Shown piece by piece: positions 60,156-64,000 of a stretch of 64,000 nucleotides of DNA. A program made the position numbers and the translations under genes. The stretch comes from JAJFFW01 sp965263375 (GTDB taxonomy: Bacteria > Pseudomonadota > Alphaproteobacteria > Caulobacterales > Parvularculaceae): contig OZ253669.1 of NCBI GenBank assembly GCA_965263375.1, forward strand, positions 124,001 through 188,000, written 5' to 3'. The notes below the pieces were generated by a model, which saw only the letters and a list, made by a program, of their open reading frames with translations, was not told the DNA's origin and ran no database searches. Every line of letters begins with the position of its first letter. Within the stretch, counting starts at the first letter, position 1.

Positions 60156-61013
60156 ATGAATACGCATCATAAAAGCCCTAAACTTGCTGCTGTAATAGGC
60201 TATCCAGTCACACATTCCTTGTCCCCTCATATCCACCGAATATGGGCTGCCCGAGAAGGCGCAAGTGCATTTTATATTCCGGTTGAAGTTGGCCCGTCGT
60301 TTGAGGAATTTGCAAAAGCTTGCGATCATCTGCGCGCATTGGGGTTTTCTGGTGCAAATGTAACTATTCCCCATAAAGAAAATGCTCTGCGCTACTGCGA
60401 TGAAGTCAGCGATAATGCACATATCGCCGGCGCGGCGAATATGGTTACATTTAAAGCCAATAAGGCCTATGCTGACAATTCAGATATTTTTGGCTTTGAA
60501 AAAGCATTAGCGGAAAAATTATCTGGCGACATGCCGCGTAAGGCTGCTTTAATGCTGGGCGCTGGGGGCGCAGCGCGCGGTGTTTATCTTGCGTTGAAAA
60601 ATCATGGCTTTGAAAAGATTTACATCGCTAATCGCACGAAAGAACGCGCCGTTGAGTTTGTAAACAATCTGGGTGGTGACGTTATTGACTGGGATGCGCG
60701 CAAAGATGCTGTTGGAAAAGTTAGTGTCATTGTTAATACGACAAGCTTAGGGATGGTTGGCGCCCCGGCTTTAGATCTTCCTTTAACTGATGCGCAATCA
60801 AAAACAGTAATTTGCGATATTGTCTATGCCCCTTTAATGACGCCATTACTAGATGAGGCGGCGGGTAAGGGCTTACAGATTGTGAACGGTCTCGCCATGT
60901 TGATGCACCAAGCGGTTCCCGGCTATCAAGCTTGGTTAGGGGAAAAAGCCGTAGTTGATGATGATTTGTACACAAGTCTAATTAATATTTTAAACACTCG
61001 GAATAAGACATGA
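60156..61013 (+). CDS. aroE: Shikimate dehydrogenase
   Basis: NADP-dependent reduction of 3-dehydroshikimate. GYPVTHSLSPHIHRIWA, NVTIPHKENAL with the catalytic Lys, DNSDIFGFEKAL, and the NADP motif GAGGAARGVYLALKN with ANRTKERA are present. 285 residues. Overlaps coaE by 4 bases (ATGA). Confidence 0.96.
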   Translation: MNTHHKSPKLAAVIGYPVTHSLSPHIHRIWAAREGASAFYIPVEVGPSFEEFAKACDHLRALGFSGANVTIPHKENALRYCDEVSDNAHIAGAANMVTFKANKAYADNSDIFGFEKALAEKLSGDMPRKAALMLGAGGAARGVYLALKNHGFEKIYIANRTKERAVEFVNNLGGDVIDWDARKDAVGKVSVIVNTTSLGMVGAPALDLPLTDAQSKTVICDIVYAPLMTPLLDEAAGKGLQIVNGLAMLMHQAVPGYQAWLGEKAVVDDDLYTSLINILNTRNKT

Positions 61014-61609
61014 TTATTATTGGCCTTACTGGTTCAATTGGCATGGGCAAGTCAACGGTTGCTCAGATGTTTGCAGATCTGGGCGCGGCGATCTGGGATG
61101 CTGATGCGGCTGTCCATCGAATTTATAGTCCGGGCGGGGCCGCCATAGCGCCAGTCAAAGCGCGTTTCCCAGATGCCATAGTTGAAGAAAATGGCGTTGA
61201 GGTTATCGATCGCCAGCGCTTAGCGAAAACCGTTTTGCATGATGGTGATGCAATCAAGGATTTAGAGGCGATTGTTCATCCCCTTGTTGGTGATGATCGC
61301 ACCGACTTCGTAGCAGCAGCGCAACAATCCGGCGTAGAAGTCTTATTGTTTGATATTCCATTATTATTTGAAAACGATATCGACAGGATGCTTTCGGTGA
61401 CTGTTGTCGTATCAGCGTCTGAAGAAACGCAGCGCGCCCGTGTTCTTGCGCGCGAGGGAATGAACGAAGATAAGTTCGAAGCTATACTTTCGATGCAAAT
61501 GCCAGATGCGGAAAAACGCGCTCGCGCTGATTATGTAGTTAATACAGATCAACCATTAGAAGCGACGCGTGGAGAAGTAGAAAAAATCTGGGAAATTTTG
61601 ACCGCTTAG
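61010..61609 (+). CDS. coaE: Dephospho-CoA kinase
   Basis: Last step of CoA synthesis. P-loop GLTGSIGMGKSTVAQMF, then WDADAAVHRIY and LLFDIPLLFENDIDRML. 199 residues. Start overlaps the aroE stop. In Caulobacter dnaQ follows coaE; here the next gene, coq7, is on the opposite strand. Confidence 0.96.
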   Translation: MIIIGLTGSIGMGKSTVAQMFADLGAAIWDADAAVHRIYSPGGAAIAPVKARFPDAIVEENGVEVIDRQRLAKTVLHDGDAIKDLEAIVHPLVGDDRTDFVAAAQQSGVEVLLFDIPLLFENDIDRMLSVTVVVSASEETQRARVLAREGMNEDKFEAILSMQMPDAEKRARADYVVNTDQPLEATRGEVEKIWEILTA

Positions 61610-61614
61610 AAAAA

Positions 61615-62217
61615 TTAGATCTTTTCTGAAAGTCTAATCGCAATTCGGCATCCGGTTTGTATGAAGCTTTTCAATAGCGGATAACCGACAGCGTCGCGCG
61701 CGCCTTCGTCTTCCGCTGTTTGTTTGTGTTCTAATTCTTCTTCACGGAATTGTTTAACGGTGCTGGACAGTTCGTCATCTATGCCTTCAAGCTCTTTCAT
61801 TTGGTCGGCGTAGTGCTTTTCGATGACTTCTTCGACAGCTTCTGTACACGCCATAGCTGCTTTTTCGCTCATTAACGCGGTTCCAGCACCGAGCATAAAT
61901 CCTGCGGCGTTCCATATTGGCGACAGCAAAGTCGGCCGAACTTGCCGCTCGGCGAGAAGGCGGTCAAACGTTTCAAGATGGTTTTGCTCGCCCGCTTCCA
62001 TTTCTTCTATAAGCTCGGCTGTATTCTTTTTATGAGGCAAGTTTTTAAAAACAGCTTTTTGTCCGCGATAGATTTGCACCGCCCCATATTCGCCAGCGTG
62101 GTCAACACGCAGCATCTCGCCAATACGTTTTTCACGGGGGCCAGGGCGATCTTGGGCAAGATCAAAGTCTTCACTCGTTGTAATGCCCGTTAATGATTTT
62201 GATGCTGTATCTGTCAT
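61615..62217 (-). CDS. coq7: Demethoxyubiquinone hydroxylase (Coq7-type)
   Basis: A 200-residue di-iron hydroxylase of ubiquinone synthesis, replacing the flavin-dependent UbiF. Iron-ligand motifs appear as RVDHAGEYGAVQIYRGQ, EMEAGEQNHLETFDRLL, TEAVEEVIEKHYADQ and REEELEHKQTAEDEGA. The first ~30 residues are a charged extension. Convergent with coaE, whose stop is 6 bases away. Confidence 0.94.
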   Translation of the reverse strand: MTDTASKSLTGITTSEDFDLAQDRPGPREKRIGEMLRVDHAGEYGAVQIYRGQKAVFKNLPHKKNTAELIEEMEAGEQNHLETFDRLLAERQVRPTLLSPIWNAAGFMLGAGTALMSEKAAMACTEAVEEVIEKHYADQMKELEGIDDELSSTVKQFREEELEHKQTAEDEGARDAVGYPLLKSFIQTGCRIAIRLSEKI

Positions 62218-62242
62218 ATCAGCTACACCCTAACAAACGCGT

Positions 62243-62812
62243 TTAAACTTCTATTACCGGCTTTTCGATAATAGAGCGTCGTTGCTCTTGCTTTGCGCGG
62301 CGGCTTGCGTCAATCGCTGCGCCAAAAGTCAGTGCAAAAAGCGCCGCCGAAGCAATCATATTATAACCCGCCATCGAGACGCCAAATAATTGCCAGGCTG
62401 CTTCACTACAGGCGGGGCCCGCTAATGGCTGTTCAAAAACAGATAAGGCGTTAGCGCCAATTGATTTCGTCGTATCAACAACAGAACAGCTATCTGGGCC
62501 CGGCCAAAATTTATGCTCCACCCCAGTGTGATAAAACGCAAGGATAAAGCTCACTAAATAAACCAAAGATAGAGCGCCGACGCTAGCGGCGGCGACGTAT
62601 CTTGTTTTTGTTACAATTGCACCAAGCGCGCCGGCAATTGCAACACCTAACGCAGCCCAATGGGCTTCGCGTTGATCTAGGCATAATTTACAGGGCGCAT
62701 AACCAGCAAGTTCAAATAAATGCGCGCCGGATAACAAAATAGCACTCGCAATGCCGCCAGCGATCAGGGCTTTGCGTTCAACGGAAATATTATAGAGCGC
62801 GCTAATATTCAT
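62243..62812 (-). CDS. Disulfide bond formation protein B family
   Basis: A 189-residue inner-membrane protein with four helices. The redox pair in the first loop is CKLC (in AGYAPCKLCLDQREAHW), and the second periplasmic loop has a Cys in DSCSVVD and another in PACSEA. It should oxidise DsbA with quinone; the CxxC is CKLC, a common variant. Start at ATG 62812 (MNISALYNIS); the frame runs on upstream without hydrophobic content. Confidence 0.88.
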   Translation of the reverse strand: MNISALYNISVERKALIAGGIASAILLSGAHLFELAGYAPCKLCLDQREAHWAALGVAIAGALGAIVTKTRYVAAASVGALSLVYLVSFILAFYHTGVEHKFWPGPDSCSVVDTTKSIGANALSVFEQPLAGPACSEAAWQLFGVSMAGYNMIASAALFALTFGAAIDASRRAKQEQRRSIIEKPVIEV

Positions 62813-62922
62813 GCTGCTAATGTAGCGACTCTGCGCTCTAGCGCCCCCACGGCGGATCGTCACAGCTTGCGCGCGAAATAATCGTTACTGCAACGCACAA
62901 TAGCGCGAAAAAAGTTCACCGC

Positions 62923-63651
62923 TTATGAGGAGAAAAACTGGCTCGTTAGGAAATCTTTGATAAGGCTTGCTGCTTCCAATCCTAAGAACAACAATAAAGC
63001 GACCCAAATAAAGCCTATTAAAAGACCGCCAATCACCAACAAGCCATCCCTTTCAATGAGCCCTAAAGAGGTGATCGCCATACCGATGCCCGGAACAGTA
63101 TTTGTAGACGGCAAGGGTGTCATTATAGAAGCGGTTGGCGCCAGCATCAAAAGGCCGCAGATTCTAAGCCCAACTGGGCTCGTTACAAAGCTTAAACGCG
63201 GCTTGGAAATTTTCTCAATCCAGCCAATGTAACGCTCACTGCGGCTAAGAACGCTGCGAAAGTCGTCGATAGCAAACCGTCTGGCCTTCAAACGCTGCGG
63301 AAACCATGGATGGCGACTGCCCGCCGCTAGTTGTCCGCCAAGCGCTAACATCGGCAGTGATACTATTTGTGGCAACAAATATACAAAAGGCAGGCAACAT
63401 GGCAGCGCCAATAGCAACAATAAAATTCCAAAGGCGCGTTCATCAAGATGGTCGATAATATCGCCTAAACTTGCTGTGGCTTTTGCTTCCGGCCCCGATT
63501 GCCCATCATCTGCGCGGCTGATCATCGCCTGGGGGGCAACACCCGCTTTGCCAGTTTCCAACTGATCAAGAATGGCGTGTAACAAAGCCGTGGCGCCCCG
63601 CCCGCGGCGTGTGTTTACATTTGGGGGGGCTGTGGGATCTGCTGCGGACAT
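62923..63651 (-). CDS. ExoD-like exopolysaccharide protein
   Basis: A 242-residue membrane protein of the ExoD family. It has a soluble, Gly/Asp-rich first 75 residues, then SLGDIIDHLDERAFGILLLL and LPCCLPFVYLLPQIVSLPM as the diagnostic region, followed by hydrophobic segments and LLMLAPTASIMTPLPSTNTV. ExoD affects exopolysaccharide synthesis and alkaline tolerance in rhizobia; the biochemical role is unknown. ATG at 63651 follows GAAAGAG. Confidence 0.88.
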   Translation of the reverse strand: MSAADPTAPPNVNTRRGRGATALLHAILDQLETGKAGVAPQAMISRADDGQSGPEAKATASLGDIIDHLDERAFGILLLLLALPCCLPFVYLLPQIVSLPMLALGGQLAAGSRHPWFPQRLKARRFAIDDFRSVLSRSERYIGWIEKISKPRLSFVTSPVGLRICGLLMLAPTASIMTPLPSTNTVPGIGMAITSLGLIERDGLLVIGGLLIGFIWVALLLFLGLEAASLIKDFLTSQFFSS

Positions 63652-63965
63652 CTGTGGTACTCTTTCTTAAACAAGGCGCGAATGAAATCGTTAATGCTCG
63701 CCGATAGCCTTGGAAAGTTAGAAACTTGTTATGACGGGTTTTCCTTTATAACGGAAAAATTTTAACTCTGGCTTATGAAACAGGCGGAAATTTTCAGCGA
63801 CAATAATTTCAGGGCAATTATTTCAGGACAAGGGGCTGGGCCGCATAGCAGGCGCCAGGGTAATCATAATAGTTTTCGTTTGCCCTTTTGATTATTAAAA
63901 ATCAAATCAGCCCATGATTAGCTTGACCTTCGGGGTGCGATATCTATCATGCGCCCTCTCGTTTG
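63652..63965. promoter_or_regulatory. Region upstream of tRNA-Leu, with candidate promoter
   Basis: No gene seen. Promoter-like TTGACC (63923-63928), 16 bases, TATCAT (63945-63950) and a GC-rich discriminator GCGCCC lead to the tRNA at 63966. A short hairpin TTTTCC/GGAAAA lies near 63748-63767, and an imperfect direct repeat (TTTCAGGGCAA/TTTCAGGACAA) near 63806-63832. Confidence 0.5.
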
Positions 63966-64000
63966 GCCCCGCTGGCGGAATTGGTAGACGCGCTGGATTC
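63966..64000 (+). tRNA. tRNA-Leu, partial (cut by window end)
   Basis: The 5' 35 bases GCCCCGCTGGCGG then AATTGGTAGACGCGCTGG fit the tRNA-Leu acceptor and D-arm pattern (GGCGGAATTGGTAGACGCG is highly conserved). The anticodon is beyond the window, so the isoacceptor is unknown. Confidence 0.85.

Overview
The window is a chromosomal segment from an alphaproteobacterium and carries the replication-origin region. The gene order rho-hemJ-hemE, then a gap, then the PPDK regulator-maf-aroE-coaE is the arrangement around oriC in Caulobacter-like Alphaproteobacteria. The neighbouring block leuS-lptE-holA, parB-parA-rsmG-mnmG-mnmE, the cenR-type regulator and several families typical of this class (DUF2794, DUF2336, DUF3576, DUF6489, FYDLN/TIGR02300) support the placement. 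A perfect TTAA-N7-TTAA motif in the origin suggests a CtrA-regulated, possibly dimorphic lineage (Caulobacterales, Hyphomonadales or Parvularculales). The genus cannot be decided from the sequence.

Layout. 1-7.7 kb: a minus-strand Mrp/Mbh-like cation-proton antiporter operon (E-F-G-A(C-terminal part)-B-C-D-D-small membrane protein-D). It has no full-length MrpA, three MrpD/NuoN-like proton-channel subunits (the last runs off the left edge) and a C subunit with a large His/Asp-rich insertion. 8-15.6 kb: an orphan ParA with a ribbon-helix-helix partner, a DUF2336 protein, a lipoprotein, a polysaccharide flippase, DUF2794, an AEC transporter and a glyoxalase-related protein. 15.7-24.7 kb: gyrB-recF-dnaN-dnaA, read right to left as dnaA-dnaN-recF-gyrB, followed by rpsT and mutM. 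24.8-29.8 kb: rpsA, cmk, aroA, a TIGR02300 protein and tRNA-Ala(GGC). 30-39 kb: an exported metallo-beta-lactamase-fold protein, a YIP1 membrane protein, truA-fmt-def, an RmuC-like protein, arsC, cenR, yggS and a ThiE/TenI-like protein. 39-46 kb: porin, DUF3576 lipoprotein, leuS, lptE, holA and a cupin. 46-58 kb: parB-parA-rsmG-mnmG-mnmE with a cluster of parS sites, then DUF6489, a GDPD lipoprotein, a MATE exporter, rho, hemJ and hemE. 58.15-58.66 kb: predicted oriC. 58.66-64 kb: PPDK regulator-maf-aroE-coaE, then coq7, a dsbB-like gene, an exoD-like gene and the start of a tRNA-Leu.

How it fits together. Left of the predicted oriC most genes lie on the minus strand, and just right of it on the plus strand, as expected for genes co-oriented with forks leaving oriC. 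The parS sites lie about 7-9 kb from oriC and inside the genes next to parAB, so origin firing (DnaA, possibly CtrA), origin segregation (ParABS) and replication machinery (DnaN, HolA, GyrB, RecF) are encoded together. No insertion sequences, CRISPR arrays, prophage genes or rRNA operons were seen. The least ordinary parts are the antiporter operon with its His-rich subunit, the second ParA system with a CtrA-like box upstream, and the truncated-looking RmuC homologue.
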